Source: JBBPYR01 sp038199755
GTDB lineage: Bacteria > Chloroflexota > Ktedonobacteria > Ktedonobacterales > Ktedonobacteraceae
DNA: 32,032 nucleotides
Reading direction: 5' to 3'
Assembly (NCBI GenBank): GCA_038199755.1
Contig: JBBPYR010000170.1
Span: 1 to 32,032 of the forward strand
Under the pieces are notes generated by a model that saw only the letters and a list, made by a program, of their open reading frames with translations, searched no databases and had not been told where the DNA came from. Position 1 is the first letter of the stretch. Each line of letters begins with the position of its first letter. The position numbers and the translations under genes are program-made. Positions 23,107-31,661 of the stretch are shown here, piece after piece.

Positions 23107-24657
23107 ATGACTTGGCAAGCAGAGCTTGATGAATTGCGGCGGCGCGAGGAGTTGGCACGCGGCATGGGGGGTGCTGAGAAGATTGCGAAGCATCACGCGC
23201 AGGGTCGCCTGACGGTGCGTGAGCGCATTGCGCTATTGCTCGATAATAGGACGTTTCATGAAGTTGGCACAATTGCGGGAGCGGCTAGCTATGAAGATGG
23301 GCAGTTGACGGAGTTTCGTCCGGCGAACTTTGTGCTGGGAACGGGTCGGATTGCTGGACGTAAGGTAGTCGTGGGCGGCGATGATTTCACGGTGCGTGGT
23401 GGGGCAGCCGATGCCGCGGTGATGGGCAAGCAGGTGTATTCTGAACAACTGGCCAACAGCTTACGCATTCCGGTGGTGCGGTTGGTAGATGGTACAGGCG
23501 GTGGGGGTAGTGTCAAGCTCTTGGAGCAGCATGGTTATACCTATATTCCCGCCAATCCAGGGTGGGATTATGTGGTTGACAATATGAGTGTGGTGCCCGT
23601 GGTGGCGGCCTGCCTCGGCTCTGTCGCCGGATTGGGTGCGGCACGGCTGGTGGCTTCCCACTTCTCGGTGATGATAGAGGGAATTGCACAGCTTTTTGTG
23701 GCAGGCCCACCCGTTGTGAAGTCCGGTATGGGGCAGGACCTGACAAAAGAGGAGCTTGGCGGTGCGGACATACATCGTCGCAGCGGTGCGGTAGATCGGG
23801 TGGTGAAAACAGAGCATGAAGCATTCGCTTTGATGCGTCGTTTCCTCTCTTATTTGCCACAGAATGTCTTTCAACTCCCACCTGTGCAGGCAGCTAATGA
23901 TCCTGTGGGCAGGCGTGATGAGTCGTTGTTAGCGGCAATTCCACGCAATCGCCGCCGTCCCTATCGCATTCGTCCGATACTGGCGGCGATATTTGATGCT
24001 GATTCGGTGCTGGAACTGGCCCAGTATGGCGGGGCGACGGTGACGGCTCTGGCACGTTTGGATGGGCATCCAGTTGGCGTGATAGCCGCTGACCCCTATG
24101 TGGCGGGTGGCGGATTGACGGTTGAGGGGGCTGATGCCATGATTCGCTTGGTGGACCTGTGTGATACTTTTCATCTGCCAGTGGTGGTGCTCACGGATCA
24201 ACCGGGGCTGGCGATTGGGCGGGAGGCGGAACGGAGAGGAACTATTCGCTATGGGGTGCGTGCAGTGTCGGCGGTCTATCAGGCGAGCGTGCCTGTGGCT
24301 GAGGTGATTATTCGGCGCGTCTTCGGGGTTGGTGGTGCTGGCATGACCAATCGCCATCGCTTTACACAACGCTATGCGTGGCCATCGGCGGATTGGGGAT
24401 CGTTGCCAATTGAGGGCGGCATCGAGGCGGCGTATCGCAGAGAGTTAGAGGCGAGCGAAGACCCCACGGCGTTGTTCGAGGAAATTCGCTCACGCTTGGA
24501 CGCGGTACGCTCCCCATTTCGCACAGCCGAACACTTTGGTATCGAAGAGATCATCGACCCGAGAGAGACGCGTCCGTTACTGTGCGAATGGGTGCATGAC
24601 GCCTATGCCTTGTTGCCGCAACAACCGGGGCGTCCAACCCATGGCACACGGCCATGA
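23107..24657 (+). CDS. Acyl-CoA carboxylase carboxyltransferase (beta) subunit
   Basis: A 516-residue protein of the propionyl/acetyl/methylcrotonyl-CoA carboxylase beta family, transferring CO2 from carboxybiotin to an acyl-CoA. The start ARGMGGAEKIAKHHAQGRLT VRERIALLLD is diagnostic. The N-terminal crotonase-like half has DDFTVRGGAADAAVMGKQV and DGTGGGGSVKLLEQHGYTY; the C-terminal half has GVIAADPYVAGGGLTVEGAD, VDLCDTFHLPVVVLTDQPG (where PccB has DvPGF) and FGVGGAGMTN. The last 50 residues (IEEIIDPRETRPLLCEWV) are as in the family. No biotin carboxylase or carrier protein lies nearby, so those subunits must be shared from elsewhere. Substrate cannot be fixed. AAGGGGA stands about 8 bases before the ATG. 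It is convergent with the NCS2 permease, with only 16 bases between the stops. Confidence 0.9.
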   Translation: MTWQAELDELRRREELARGMGGAEKIAKHHAQGRLTVRERIALLLDNRTFHEVGTIAGAASYEDGQLTEFRPANFVLGTGRIAGRKVVVGGDDFTVRGGAADAAVMGKQVYSEQLANSLRIPVVRLVDGTGGGGSVKLLEQHGYTYIPANPGWDYVVDNMSVVPVVAACLGSVAGLGAARLVASHFSVMIEGIAQLFVAGPPVVKSGMGQDLTKEELGGADIHRRSGAVDRVVKTEHEAFALMRRFLSYLPQNVFQLPPVQAANDPVGRRDESLLAAIPRNRRRPYRIRPILAAIFDADSVLELAQYGGATVTALARLDGHPVGVIAADPYVAGGGLTVEGADAMIRLVDLCDTFHLPVVVLTDQPGLAIGREAERRGTIRYGVRAVSAVYQASVPVAEVIIRRVFGVGGAGMTNRHRFTQRYAWPSADWGSLPIEGGIEAAYRRELEASEDPTALFEEIRSRLDAVRSPFRTAEHFGIEEIIDPRETRPLLCEWVHDAYALLPQQPGRPTHGTRP

Positions 24658-24673
24658 TGGTGAGCTATTCGCC

Positions 24674-26059
24674 CTATTCGCCCGCACCTGCTTCTGGCTC
24701 TAACCGCGTATCAGCACTTTCAGCAGGGTTGAGTTCGACAGCGGAATCAGCGGGAGTGGTTGCTTCTTCTGACTGTCGCTCACGCAAGAGTTGATACAGG
24801 ATGATCGCGCCAAAGGTCGCGGTGCCGATGCCGCCCAATATGAAGCCACCGAGGTTGATAGACAGGTTGCCCGCACCGAGCGTGAGGGCAACTGCAGCAG
24901 GTATCAGGTTGCGACTCTTTGAGAAGTCCACCCTGTTTTGCACCCAGATACGCCCGCCTGTGACCGCGATCAGGCCGAAGAGCACGATTGCCAATCCACC
25001 AAGCACGCCGATGGGAAGTGTGCCGATCAAGGCACCAAACTTTGGTGAGAAGCCGAGCAGAATGGCTACAGCGGCAGCGATCAGGAAGATGACCGTTGAG
25101 TAGATGCGCGTAACCGCCATAACGCCAATATTTTCGGCATAGGTAGTGACTCCAGTGCCACCGCCAGACGCGGAGATGATAGTCGCGATGCCATCGCCGA
25201 GGAAGGCGCGACCGAGGTACTTGTCCAGGTTGCGCCCAGTCATCGCACCCACCGCCTTGACGTGTCCCAAGTTTTCCGCTACCAGAATGACTGCAACAGG
25301 TGCAATCAGTGCCATCACGTTGGCGTGGAAACTGGGAGCTGTGAAACTGGGCAGACCAATCCAGGGCGCCTTGTTCAGGTTGGTGAAGTCAATCGGCTTG
25401 CCAAGACCAAAGCCGTTTGCGAGTAGCAGGTAGACGAGGTAGCCGATAACGCCACCTAGCAGAATAGGTAAACGGCGTAGTGGGCCTGGGAAGTAGATGG
25501 CGACGGCGGCGACGGCTAACACGGTGAGCAGGGCCATCCAGGTATCGAATGGGCTGGCACTGGCATCGCTGACGGCAACGGGTGCCAGATTGAGGCCGAT
25601 CACCGCTACTACCGCGCCAGTGATTACTGGTGGCATCAGATATTCGATCCACCGGTAGCCTGCGAACATTACAATCACGCCAATAATGGCGTAGACGATT
25701 CCGGCAGCGATAATGCCACCTAGTGCCACGTCGATGTGGGCGTTAGGACCTTTGCCAGCGTAGGCACTGGCGGCTATAACTACCGCGATAAAGGAGAAGC
25801 TCGAACCAAGATAACTGGGGATGCGACCACCTACGATGAGAAAAAAGACGAGGGTACCAATGCCAGAGAAGAAAATGGCGGTGTTGGGATCGAAACCCAT
25901 GAGAATGGGTGCCAGGACGGTGGAGCCGAACATCGCGAGGACGTGTTGTAGACCGACGAAGATGGATTGTCCCCACGGAAGACGCTCATCGGGTGCGATG
26001 ATGCCAGACGTTTTGAGCGTCCAGCGCGGGAAATAGCCCTGTTTTTCTTCAGTTGCCAT
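24674..26059 (-). CDS. NCS2-family nucleobase permease (uracil/xanthine type)
   Basis: A 461-residue inner-membrane protein with about 14 membrane segments, of the nucleobase:cation symporter-2 family (UraA/PbuX). Recognisable are LPWGQSIFVGLQHVLAMFGS (22-41), the unwound helix segment IPSYLGSSFSFIAVV, the conserved substrate-site glutamates in AENLGHVKAVG and TTYAENIGVMAVT, and the TM10-region GGTG. The GLQHVLAMFGSTVLAP string is closest to the uracil permease branch. The start is ATG at 26059 (AAAGGA 7 bases upstream) rather than the TTG just before it. The acidic tail (ESADTRLEPEAGAGE) is cytosolic. It is on the same strand as the molybdenum hydroxylase genes, suggesting purine or pyrimidine uptake for them. 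Confidence 0.9.
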   Translation of the reverse strand: MATEEKQGYFPRWTLKTSGIIAPDERLPWGQSIFVGLQHVLAMFGSTVLAPILMGFDPNTAIFFSGIGTLVFFLIVGGRIPSYLGSSFSFIAVVIAASAYAGKGPNAHIDVALGGIIAAGIVYAIIGVIVMFAGYRWIEYLMPPVITGAVVAVIGLNLAPVAVSDASASPFDTWMALLTVLAVAAVAIYFPGPLRRLPILLGGVIGYLVYLLLANGFGLGKPIDFTNLNKAPWIGLPSFTAPSFHANVMALIAPVAVILVAENLGHVKAVGAMTGRNLDKYLGRAFLGDGIATIISASGGGTGVTTYAENIGVMAVTRIYSTVIFLIAAAVAILLGFSPKFGALIGTLPIGVLGGLAIVLFGLIAVTGGRIWVQNRVDFSKSRNLIPAAVALTLGAGNLSINLGGFILGGIGTATFGAIILYQLLRERQSEEATTPADSAVELNPAESADTRLEPEAGAGE

Positions 26060-26112
26060 CAAAAATCCTTTCTTGATGTGTGAGGGAGTAGATAAAGAAA
26101 AGACAAAAAGGA

Positions 26113-26526
26113 TCAGGGTTCTTGTCGAGTAATACTCTCAATACGATCAAAGCCCTTGTCATAAGAGTAGAGGAGATGCGAACCTTGTTGCTCCATGGAC
26201 GCTATGATAAGTGTATCTCCAAAGTCGAGCTTCGTAGAAGCATAAAGGTTTAGGGCTCGCACTACACTCCACCTATTTGGGATGTGAAACTGAGAAAGGA
26301 GAACGAGGTCAGTGAGCATATCCCGAATATCACTACGTGCAAGATGATAGAGCCGAGGAGAAGAAAGCACATAGACGGTGTCGGCAATCACCGTATCAGG
26401 AGCTTGAATCGCAAGTAGTCCTTGTTCTACTTGCTCAAACAGGTGTGCAGAGGCAGCCTGTTTGTCTGGATCATCTCCCGTCAGAAGCCTAATGATTACA
26501 TCTGTATCAATGAACGGTTGGGTCAT
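26113..26526 (-). CDS. PIN-domain ribonuclease toxin (VapC-like)
   Basis: A 137-residue PIN-domain protein, the usual toxin length. Acidic metal-binding positions are D7/D9 (FIDTDVIIRLL), D49 in IADTVYVL (where most PIN toxins have Glu), D101/D104 in LDFGDTLIIAS and D123/D127 in SYDKGFDRI. Relatives cleave tRNA, rRNA or mRNA, with Mg2+. It overlaps its antitoxin gene by 4 bases (ATGA), the normal arrangement for tight coupling. All acidic positions are occupied, so it is probably active. It lies 53 bases upstream of the permease gene, which may read through from the toxin promoter. Confidence 0.88.
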   Translation of the reverse strand: MTQPFIDTDVIIRLLTGDDPDKQAASAHLFEQVEQGLLAIQAPDTVIADTVYVLSSPRLYHLARSDIRDMLTDLVLLSQFHIPNRWSVVRALNLYASTKLDFGDTLIIASMEQQGSHLLYSYDKGFDRIESITRQEP

Positions 26527-26789
26527 GGATTTGATGTATTCTTTTCAGCAAAGCGGTCCTCATAGGCAATACGTTGCATTTGCGCCCAAGAGAGAGGTTT
26601 TTGTAAACTTCCCGCTGCACCGCGAAGTGAGGCAATAGTACGAAAGCGAGGTACACGCAGCCGCACGATGCCATCATCATCAATCACAAATGCTAACTTG
26701 TCATTTGTTTTAATGCCAAGATACTCGCGAACCTCCACAGGAATAGTTACTTGTCCTTTGCTGGTGACAGTAGAGACAACTTCTTTCAC
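26523..26789 (-). CDS. AbrB/SpoVT-type antitoxin (VapB/MazE-like)
   Basis: An 88-residue antitoxin. Residues 1-47 form the swapped-hairpin DNA-binding domain with the signature STVTSKGQVTIPVEVREYLG and DDDGIVRLR; residues 50-88 are a less structured tail (LQKPLSWAQMQRIAYEDRF) expected to wrap round the PIN toxin. The start is a GTG at 26789 with AGGAG 9 bases upstream. It is first in the toxin-antitoxin operon. A palindrome over its own promoter fits autoregulation by the complex. Confidence 0.88.
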   Translation of the reverse strand: MKEVVSTVTSKGQVTIPVEVREYLGIKTNDKLAFVIDDDGIVRLRVPRFRTIASLRGAAGSLQKPLSWAQMQRIAYEDRFAEKNTSNP

Positions 26790-26821
26790 AGTAGTTTTCT
26801 CCTCATAATAGGCTCCTTAGT

Positions 26822-26859
26822 GTAAGGAAAGTATAACATTATTCCTTACCCGCTGTCAA
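26822..26859 (-). promoter_or_regulatory. Promoter and operator of the toxin-antitoxin operon, inside the coxL-like 3' end
   Basis: On the minus strand TTGACA (26859-26854) and TATACT (26835-26830) are spaced by 18 bases. GTAAGGAA (26822-26829) and TTCCTTAC (26842-26849) form a perfect 8-bp inverted repeat with a 12-base spacer that frames the -10 element. The upstream arm and the -35 lie within the last codons of the coxL-like gene. Confidence 0.65.
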
Positions 26860-29232
26860 TTGGAGGGCGAGATTACGAATGTCATCGGGTGTTAGGGGCA
26901 TGTGGCTGATGGTGGCTGCGAAGGGCGCGAGGGCGTCTTCTAGCGCGGCTGCCATGAGGGCGGGCACGGGAATGCAGCCAGCTTCGCCAGCACCTTTGAC
27001 GCCGAGTGGGTTGACGGTTGATGGCGTTTCGATGTGGTCGACGTCGATGTGCGGTATCTCGGTGGCGTAGGGCATGAGGAAATCCATGAAGCTGGCGTTG
27101 AGTAGTTGCCCGTTGTCGTCGTAGTCCATGTGCTCGTAGAATGTGCCACCGATGCCTTGTGCGACACCGCCAAAGATTTGTCCCTCCACGATCAGCGGAT
27201 TGACGAGCTTGCCACAGTCGTGTACCACGGCATATTTGTGTATCTTGACCATGCCTGTCGCGGTATCTACCTCAACGATGGCCGCGTGAACACCGCTGGC
27301 GAAGGTGGCATGGGGCGGGCTGAAATATTGAGTGGCCTCCAGTCCGGGCTCCTCTCCCTGGGGTAAGGGGGGGCCCTCGCGTACTGGCAGCTGAGCGGGC
27401 AGGTCGGGCGCACTGGCACCAAAGGCGTAGCGAATGGGATTTGAGGCGATTGAGAGCGCGGCAAGTGAGAGGCCGCGTGCTGGCGAGCCTTTGACTCGTA
27501 CACGACCCTCAACCAGTTCGAGGTCTGCTGGCGAGACCTCAAGGATGTAGGCGGCACCCTTCATGGCCTTCTCTTTCACCACCTTGGCTGCGAGACTGAT
27601 GGCATTGCCCGCAACCACCATGGCACGGCTGGCGTAGGTGCCGGTTCCCCAGGAAAAGCGGTTGGTGTCGCCCGTGGTGACATGTACTTTCTCGATGTCC
27701 ACACTCAGTTCCTCGGCCACAATCTGCGCGAACGAGGTTTCATGACCCTGGCCTTGGGTGGAGACACCAGTGGCGACATGGATCTCGCCCCGGTTATCGA
27801 TGGAGATGTGTGCGCCTTCGTAGGGGCCGATGCCTGTGCCTTCCACATAGCAGCCGATGCCGACGCCGAGATAGCGACCCTCGGCGCGGGCGCGTTGCTG
27901 TTCCGAGCGGAAGTGCTGATAGCCAATCATCTCAAGGACGCGCTCCAGGCCTGCGGGATAGTTGCCACTGTCATAGATGGTGGGCAGGCCATCCTGGAAG
28001 GTGAGACCGACATCATAGGGAAATTCCTCTGGTTGAATGAAGTTGCGGCGGCGTATCTCCGCACGGTCTAGTCCTAGCTGGTCCGCGGCGTAATCGAGGA
28101 TGCGCTCCATGGCGAAAACGGCCTGGGGACGACCCGCGCCGCGATAGGGGCTGACAGGCGTGCGGTTCGTGTAGATAACCGTGGCATCTGAATAGTAGGT
28201 GGGCAGCTTATAGGGGCCTGGGAGTTGTGTCGCGGTAATCAGGGGAACGATGATGCCGTAAGGGCAATACGCTCCGGTATCGTGCCAGAAGGTATCGCGT
28301 AATCCCAGAATATGGCCTTGCTCGTCCAGTGCGACCTCGATGTCGTGAACCTGTCCACGCTCATGATTGGAGGCGAGCAGGTGTTCGCGGCGATCCTCGG
28401 TCCACTTGACCGGACGACCCAGACGCATAGCGGCCAAGGGTACCAGCACCTCTTCGGGATAGAAAAGCATGATTTTCACGCCGAAGCCGCCACCGATATC
28501 GGGCGTGGTGACGCGCACGTTGGCTGCTGGCAGACCGAAGAGCCGTGCTAGCCCGTTGCGAATGGAGATGGGTCCCTGCGTGCTGTCCCACACGGTGAGA
28601 AAGCGCTCGAAGGCATCGAAGCGTGCAATTACGCCCCGTGTTTCCATGGGTTGGCTGGCACTGCGCTCGATCTGCACATGGCGCTTGAAGACGTGGGCGG
28701 CATAGGCAAAGGCGGCAGCGACATCGCCGACCTGGTGTATAAGGTGCGCCGCGATGTTATCAGGCGCGTCTTCGTGCAGAGGCACCTCTGGCTGCATGGC
28801 CTCGGTTAACTGGGCTGGGCTGACAACGGGAAGTGGCTCGTAGTCTACTTCGATCAGGTCAAGGGCATCTTCGGCGATATAGCGGTCGCTGGCTACCACC
28901 ATAGCGACCGCCTCGCCGACGTAGCGCACTACGTCTTTTGCTAAGGCATATTGCGTGTGTGGGTGTGTGAGGGCAGGATGCGGTATGAGTAAGGGCAGTG
29001 GCTGTGCCGTGACACCGAGGTCGGCGTAGGTGAGTACTGCGTAGACGCCTGGTAGAGCCTTGGCGTGCGTGGTGTCGATGGAGAGGAGACGCGCATGGGC
29101 AAAGGGGCTGCGTAAGATGGCGGCATGCAGCATATCGGGCAGGTCGATGTCATCCACGTAAGTGCCAACGCCTGTTAGAAAGCGCGCGTCCTCTTTGCGG
29201 GCGATGGGCATACCAAAGACTCGTGTGCTCAT
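26839..29232 (-). CDS. Molybdopterin-binding large subunit, xanthine dehydrogenase / CoxL form II family
   Basis: A 797-residue catalytic subunit of a molybdenum hydroxylase, which inserts a water oxygen into a C-H bond of an aldehyde or N-heterocycle. Visible: FGMPIARKEDARFLTGVGTY (6-25), GGGFGVK (248-254), the active-site loop SPYRGAGRPQAVFAMER (361-377), STQGQGHETSFAQIVAEEL (491-509) and the catalytic glutamate E750 in VKGAGEAGCIPVPA. True CO dehydrogenase form I carries AYXCSFR in that loop; YRGAGR marks form II, whose substrate is usually not CO. The frame is open to 29457, but those 75 residues overlap coxS in another frame; the ATG at 29232 with GAGAGGAG upstream is the start and overlaps the coxS stop by 4 bases. 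Confidence 0.92.
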   Translation of the reverse strand: MSTRVFGMPIARKEDARFLTGVGTYVDDIDLPDMLHAAILRSPFAHARLLSIDTTHAKALPGVYAVLTYADLGVTAQPLPLLIPHPALTHPHTQYALAKDVVRYVGEAVAMVVASDRYIAEDALDLIEVDYEPLPVVSPAQLTEAMQPEVPLHEDAPDNIAAHLIHQVGDVAAAFAYAAHVFKRHVQIERSASQPMETRGVIARFDAFERFLTVWDSTQGPISIRNGLARLFGLPAANVRVTTPDIGGGFGVKIMLFYPEEVLVPLAAMRLGRPVKWTEDRREHLLASNHERGQVHDIEVALDEQGHILGLRDTFWHDTGAYCPYGIIVPLITATQLPGPYKLPTYYSDATVIYTNRTPVSPYRGAGRPQAVFAMERILDYAADQLGLDRAEIRRRNFIQPEEFPYDVGLTFQDGLPTIYDSGNYPAGLERVLEMIGYQHFRSEQQRARAEGRYLGVGIGCYVEGTGIGPYEGAHISIDNRGEIHVATGVSTQGQGHETSFAQIVAEELSVDIEKVHVTTGDTNRFSWGTGTYASRAMVVAGNAISLAAKVVKEKAMKGAAYILEVSPADLELVEGRVRVKGSPARGLSLAALSIASNPIRYAFGASAPDLPAQLPVREGPPLPQGEEPGLEATQYFSPPHATFASGVHAAIVEVDTATGMVKIHKYAVVHDCGKLVNPLIVEGQIFGGVAQGIGGTFYEHMDYDDNGQLLNASFMDFLMPYATEIPHIDVDHIETPSTVNPLGVKGAGEAGCIPVPALMAAALEDALAPFAATISHMPLTPDDIRNLALQLTAGKE

Positions 29233-29780
29233 GCGTGCTCTCCTCTCACGAGGGAAGGCTCTATCTCTGCATCTGCTGTGGTATTGATGGTGCTGAGAAC
29301 GTGGCGCACGGCGGCGACAATGCCTTGATAGCCAGTGCAGCGGCACAGGTTGCCTGAAATGGCGGCGCGTATCTCTTCGTCGCTCATATTGGGATCGGGA
29401 TGTTCTTGCAACAATGCGTAGGTTGCCATGAGGAAGCCAGGGGTGCAGAAGCCGCATTGTAGGCCGTGATAGTCGCGAAATGCTTGCTGGAGCGGATGGA
29501 GCGTGCCATCGGAAAGGGCCAACCCTTCCACGGTGAGAATATCGGCGTTGTGTGCCTGCACTGCGAACATCAGGCAGGAACGGATGGGTGCGCCATTGAA
29601 AAGAACGGTGCAGGCTCCGCAGACGCCGTGCTCACAGCCAACATGGGTACCAGTCAGGCGTAGGGTGTGGCGCAGGAAGTCGCTCAGTAGCAGGCGCGTC
29701 TGCACCTGTGCGCTATGGGAGACGCCGTTGACGCGTAGTGAGATGTGACGTTGCTCTGATGATAGTTGGTTGTCGCTCAT
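29229..29780 (-). CDS. [2Fe-2S] iron-sulfur subunit, CoxS family
   Basis: A 183-residue small subunit carrying two [2Fe-2S] clusters that move electrons from the molybdenum site to FAD. The plant-ferredoxin cluster uses C49, C54, C57 and C69 (GCEHGVCGACTV, RSC); the second uses C109, C112, C146 and C148 (QCGFCTPG, LCRCTGY). All eight cysteines are present. Length is slightly above the usual 155-170 because of a C-terminal tail (INTTADAEIEPSLVRGEHA). It overlaps both neighbours by 4 bases (ATGA), so coxM, coxS and coxL are translationally coupled. Confidence 0.93.
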   Translation of the reverse strand: MSDNQLSSEQRHISLRVNGVSHSAQVQTRLLLSDFLRHTLRLTGTHVGCEHGVCGACTVLFNGAPIRSCLMFAVQAHNADILTVEGLALSDGTLHPLQQAFRDYHGLQCGFCTPGFLMATYALLQEHPDPNMSDEEIRAAISGNLCRCTGYQGIVAAVRHVLSTINTTADAEIEPSLVRGEHA

Positions 29781-30658
29781 GCCTTTATTCCTTGTTGTGT
29801 GCGTTCGATTGCTAGCTGGAGTGCGCGTTTGACAAGCACGCCCGCGACTGAGCGACGGTACTCGGCGGATGCGTGTATGTCTGTGGTGGGGGCAAGCTCT
29901 GTCGTAGCAGCTTGCGCGGCCTTGTCGAGTAGCGACGTGGTTGGGTGTTCGCCGATCAGCAATGCCTCCGCGCTCTGTGCGCGTAGCGGCGTTGGCCCTA
30001 CACCCATCAAGGCGATCTGTGCGGACGCAATGGTGCCATGCTGATCGAGGGTGAGCTGTGCGGCAAGCCCGACCAGGGCGTAATCCCCGTGACGGCGGCT
30101 GATCTCGACAAAGGCAGCTCCACTGCGCGGCGGTGCGCTGGGAAACCAGACCTCTGAGAGCAGTTCCTGGCTGGTGAGCTGTGTTTGTAACTCACTAACA
30201 AAGAGGTCTTGCGCTGGAATGATGCGGCTCCCCTGTGCTGACAAGGCACGCACCGTTCCATTCAGGGCACGTAAGACGGTGGGCAGTTCGGCGGTAGGAT
30301 CGGCGTGGGCGATGGAGCCGCCGATGGTGCCGCGCGAACGAATAGGTGGATGGCCGATGAAGGGCATGGCCTCGGTCAGCAAGGGGCAATGTTGACGCAC
30401 CAGCGGCGAGTGTTCTACCTCGTGGTGACGGGTCAGTGCGCCAATGGCGAGCCCACCATCTACCTCGCGAATGTAGGCAAGATCGGACACGCGATTAATG
30501 TCGATCAGGTGCTCTGGTTGTGCCAAGCGCATGTTGAGGAGCGGCACCAGGCTTTGCCCACCCGCGAGAATTTTGGCGTCGTCTGCATAGGTGTGGAGCA
30601 AGGCGAGTACATCGCTTTGTGTTGTGGGATCGTGGTACATAAAACGTGGAGGTTTCAT
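29777..30658 (-). CDS. FAD-binding subunit, CoxM family
   Basis: A 293-residue flavoprotein subunit that receives electrons from the iron-sulfur subunit. The two FAD pyrophosphate motifs are ILAGGQSLVPLLNMRLAQP (30-48) and RGTIGGSIAHADPTAELP (109-126); the C-terminal CO-dehydrogenase flavoprotein domain follows (about 175-285). In form I CoxM the first motif is usually AGGHSL; here it is GGQSL, as in most form II operons. AAGGAG lies 8 bases before the ATG. It begins 26 bases after the cyclase stop, so a single transcript from the cyclase gene is likely. Confidence 0.92.
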   Translation of the reverse strand: MKPPRFMYHDPTTQSDVLALLHTYADDAKILAGGQSLVPLLNMRLAQPEHLIDINRVSDLAYIREVDGGLAIGALTRHHEVEHSPLVRQHCPLLTEAMPFIGHPPIRSRGTIGGSIAHADPTAELPTVLRALNGTVRALSAQGSRIIPAQDLFVSELQTQLTSQELLSEVWFPSAPPRSGAAFVEISRRHGDYALVGLAAQLTLDQHGTIASAQIALMGVGPTPLRAQSAEALLIGEHPTTSLLDKAAQAATTELAPTTDIHASAEYRRSVAGVLVKRALQLAIERTQQGIKA

Positions 30659-30684
30659 GACCTGCTCCTTACTCTATTCTCTTG

Positions 30685-31494
30685 TTATTGCTCAACATAG
30701 GCCACGATACGGCAAAACGCTGCCTCGCCCCCCTTGAAACGCCAGGGGTAGCAGCCAATCCATACGCGCTGATCGAGCAGTTGATCGATCTCGCCACCGA
30801 GATTTTCGGCGTGGAAGACGAGCTTTGGGAAGAGATGATAGTGCATGATCTGATAATCGGGCGTGGGGAAGATTTCGCTGAGCGATTTGCCCAAAGCTTT
30901 TTCGGCTTCAGCCGCGAGGTCTGGCCGCAGGGAGCGGATGACGGTGTTCATGGGGTGATCCATTGAGCCTGCATCGACGCCAAGCCAGGATATGCCGCGA
31001 TCAAGCACCCAGTCGGCGAATTCGCGTGTGGGACCGGGATGCTTGACGAAGTAGCGCGTTTCGTCAGGCTGGCTGTCACCGGACCAGTTGCTGGGATAAT
31101 ATTTGTGATAGCCGGTATTCACGAAGAGAATATCGCCGCGCTCGATATGAATGCCTGTTTTGCGTTCCCACTCTTCAAAATGAGCTGAGGTGTAGATACC
31201 ATAATCGCCAATGCCCATCTTTTCGAGGTCCACAATCACGGCTGGGCCGAAGAGTTTGTTGAGGGGAATGCTCCCGATGTCTTGCCCGTTGGTGATGAAG
31301 TGAAGCGGCGCATCGAGGTGTGTGCCGACGTGTAGGGTCGAGGCGATATGTTGGCCGCCGACTTTATCGAAGGCGACGCGCTTAATCCATTTTATGGTCG
31401 GGCCGTCATAGGTCGCAAAACCGGGGGTGTGAAGATCCCAATCCTGCGAGAGGTCGATGACGCGTACATTTTGCAGATCAACAGGACGTAACAT
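30685..31494 (-). CDS. Cyclase-family metal-dependent hydrolase (kynurenine formamidase / isatin hydrolase-like)
   Basis: A 269-residue protein of the cyclase family (PF04199 type), which hydrolyses formamides and cyclic amides such as N-formylkynurenine or isatin. The metal-site signature is HVGTHLDAPLHF (H55, H59, D61, H65), preceded by VIDLSQDWDLHTPGFATYDG; a later stretch WLGVDAGSMDHPMN and MHYHLFPKLVFHAENLGGEI completes the pattern. The ATG at 31494 is preferred, with AAAGGTGG upstream; a TTG at 31500 is possible. It heads the cox-like operon, so it may open a ring or hydrolyse an amide made by the hydroxylase. It is divergent from the DUF2877 gene. Confidence 0.87.
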   Translation of the reverse strand: MLRPVDLQNVRVIDLSQDWDLHTPGFATYDGPTIKWIKRVAFDKVGGQHIASTLHVGTHLDAPLHFITNGQDIGSIPLNKLFGPAVIVDLEKMGIGDYGIYTSAHFEEWERKTGIHIERGDILFVNTGYHKYYPSNWSGDSQPDETRYFVKHPGPTREFADWVLDRGISWLGVDAGSMDHPMNTVIRSLRPDLAAEAEKALGKSLSEIFPTPDYQIMHYHLFPKLVFHAENLGGEIDQLLDQRVWIGCYPWRFKGGEAAFCRIVAYVEQ

Positions 31495-31628
31495 AAGCAA
31501 TAACCACCTTTAAATTGTTGTCAGATAGCACTATGCTTCAGTAAAGCTATATATTACCACAGAAAGCAATAAGGTCGTCGTGTGTTTCGTCAAGCTGTTT
31601 CATCTATACGAACGTCTCTGTTAGAGGC

Positions 31629-31634
31629 TATAAT
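31629..31634 (+). promoter_or_regulatory. Candidate -10 element for the DUF2877-like gene
   Basis: A perfect TATAAT 28 bases upstream of the ATG at 31662. No good -35 is seen at 16-18 bases, so either an activator is used or this is a chance match in the 167-base divergent region. Confidence 0.4.
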
Positions 31635-31661
31635 AGACAGATGATACGGAAGGGGTATTAC

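Noticed and set aside
27340..27400. REGPPLPQGEEPG in CoxL resembles the translation of common dispersed GC-rich repeats
   Set aside because: The segment aligns with the normal EPGLEAT region expected in the family, so an insertion is not needed to explain it.
29233..29457. Extra 75 N-terminal residues on the coxL-like frame
   Set aside because: They are Arg/His-rich, overlap coxS in another frame, and an ATG with a good ribosome binding site at 29232 gives the family's normal start.
29777..30658. Reading the cox-like genes as a true CO dehydrogenase
   Set aside because: The large subunit has YRGAGR instead of the AYXCSFR loop that carries the copper-binding cysteine in CO-oxidising enzymes.
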